Part shown: one piece after another, positions 63,502-64,000 of the stretch
How positions within the stretch are numbered: the first letter of the stretch is position 1
Layout of the letters: each line of letters opens with the position of its first letter
Source: Ignavibacteriales bacterium UBA1304
GTDB taxonomy: Bacteria > Bacteroidota > Ignavibacteria > Ignavibacteriales > Ignavibacteriaceae
Direction: 5' to 3'
DNA: 64,000 bases
Assembly: GCA_002307295.1 (NCBI GenBank)
Contig: DBTY01000017.1
Coordinates: 1-64,000, forward strand
Notes under the pieces: generated by a model
Database searches by the model: none
Told to the model about the DNA's origin: nothing
What the model saw: only the letters and a program-made list of their open reading frames with translations
Program-made: the position numbers and the translations under genes

Positions 63502-64000
63502 TTAGAATTTATTTGGTATATGAACCGGAGTCATGGTTTCCCCCGCATTTTTTTTGCTTTTTTGTCTCTCGGCAATATCTTTCTCATATTTTTTTTCTAG
63601 TTCTGGGATTTCATCAAAAAAACCTTTAGGTATTTTGGAGTGAATTACTTCACATTCAATTTCGCCCATGGGATCAAAACAATATTTATATTTAGAGTAG
63701 TCAACATGTTCCTCACAAAAACGCGCTATACGTACATCATTTTTAGTTCTGTTGACACAATCTAATATTGATTTTCTGTCGTTCTCGATATCTCTATCAT
63801 CAATAAAAGCTTGCGAAGGTTTATGGTCCAAATTATATGCTAATATTTTTAATGTTGAAGAGGCTACAGGATATTTATAACCATAATGGTTATAAATACT
63901 GATGAGGATCATAATATATTTGAGGCCAAGAGATGTGGAATAATTAAATATTAAATCTTTTCTTGATAACCCAAAGATTTTTATAAATTTGCCTTCTACG
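63502..64000 (-). CDS. unknown mobile-element protein (5' end outside window)
   Basis: An internal ATG at 63912 would give 136 residues, but the frame stays open to the window edge (codons for FGLSRKDLIFNY and SLGLKYIMIL lie upstream). The gene probably starts beyond base 64000. The visible 165 residues include a hydrophobic start, FIDDRDIENDRKSILDC and a charged C-terminal helix (ELEKKYEKDIAERQKSKK). I do not recognise it. It may be a replication or mobilisation gene of the element, judging only by position. Confidence 0.65.
   Translation of the reverse strand, partial: VEGKFIKIFGLSRKDLIFNYSTSLGLKYIMILISIYNHYGYKYPVASSTLKILAYNLDHKPSQAFIDDRDIENDRKSILDCVNRTKNDVRIARFCEEHVDYSKYKYCFDPMGEIECEVIHSKIPKGFFDEIPELEKKYEKDIAERQKSKKNAGETMTPVHIPNKF

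Overview
The window looks like a chromosome segment of an Ignavibacteria-type bacterium (Bacteroidota/Chlorobi group), without a species call. The reasons are an AT-rich composition, two exported proteins ending in the type IX secretion (T9SS) type A sorting domain with the NYPNPFNP signature typical of Ignavibacteria, a PG0541-family RND-associated protein, weak Shine-Dalgarno sites, and TAnnTTTG-like promoter boxes of the Bacteroidota kind in the accessory half.

Region 1 (1-9.3 kb) is a tight plus-strand heme operon, hemD-hemE-hemN-hemH-hemY-hemB, followed by an aldo/keto reductase and an MFS transporter. Region 2 (9.3-42.5 kb) is ordinary chromosome. It holds clpB, a secreted subtilisin-like protease with a T9SS tail, two AraC/GyrI-type regulators, a DUF2089/membrane-protein pair, a large secreted six-hairpin glycosidase, MFS and MATE exporters, a kelch-type T9SS protein and an RND efflux operon (TolC, adaptor, pump, PG0541 protein). 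Two small toxin-antitoxin (TA) type modules, HEPN/MNT and HigBA-like, lie at 31.1-32.5 kb. Several gaps carry short palindromic repeats.

Region 3 (42.6-57 kb) starts at a tRNA-Lys(UUU) gene with a strong terminator and is an accessory island dense in TA genes, whole and broken. It has a PIN toxin with a 70-residue partner, an orphan MNT nucleotidyltransferase, an AbiEi-like antitoxin with a truncated AbiEii-like partner, an orphan HicB-like protein, HipBA, a Fic protein, a HipA/HipS N-terminal remnant and an orphan Phd/YefM. Scattered among them are one intact and four decayed copies of a small gene that carries a Fic-inhibitor-like SxxxEG motif. A YeiH-type sulfate-exporter-like gene with its LysR regulator and an SDR/DUF2867 protein are cargo.

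Region 4 (57-64 kb) is a minus-strand mobile-element operon. In transcription order it reads: an unknown gene cut by the window edge, unknown protein P1, a DUF3631-like ATPase, a radical SAM protein, a NADAR-domain protein, P2 (longer and related to P1), an excisionase-like HTH protein and a tyrosine recombinase. The coupled radical SAM-NADAR-P2 set, with paralogues at both ends of an ATPase-containing operon, is the best candidate here for an undescribed system.
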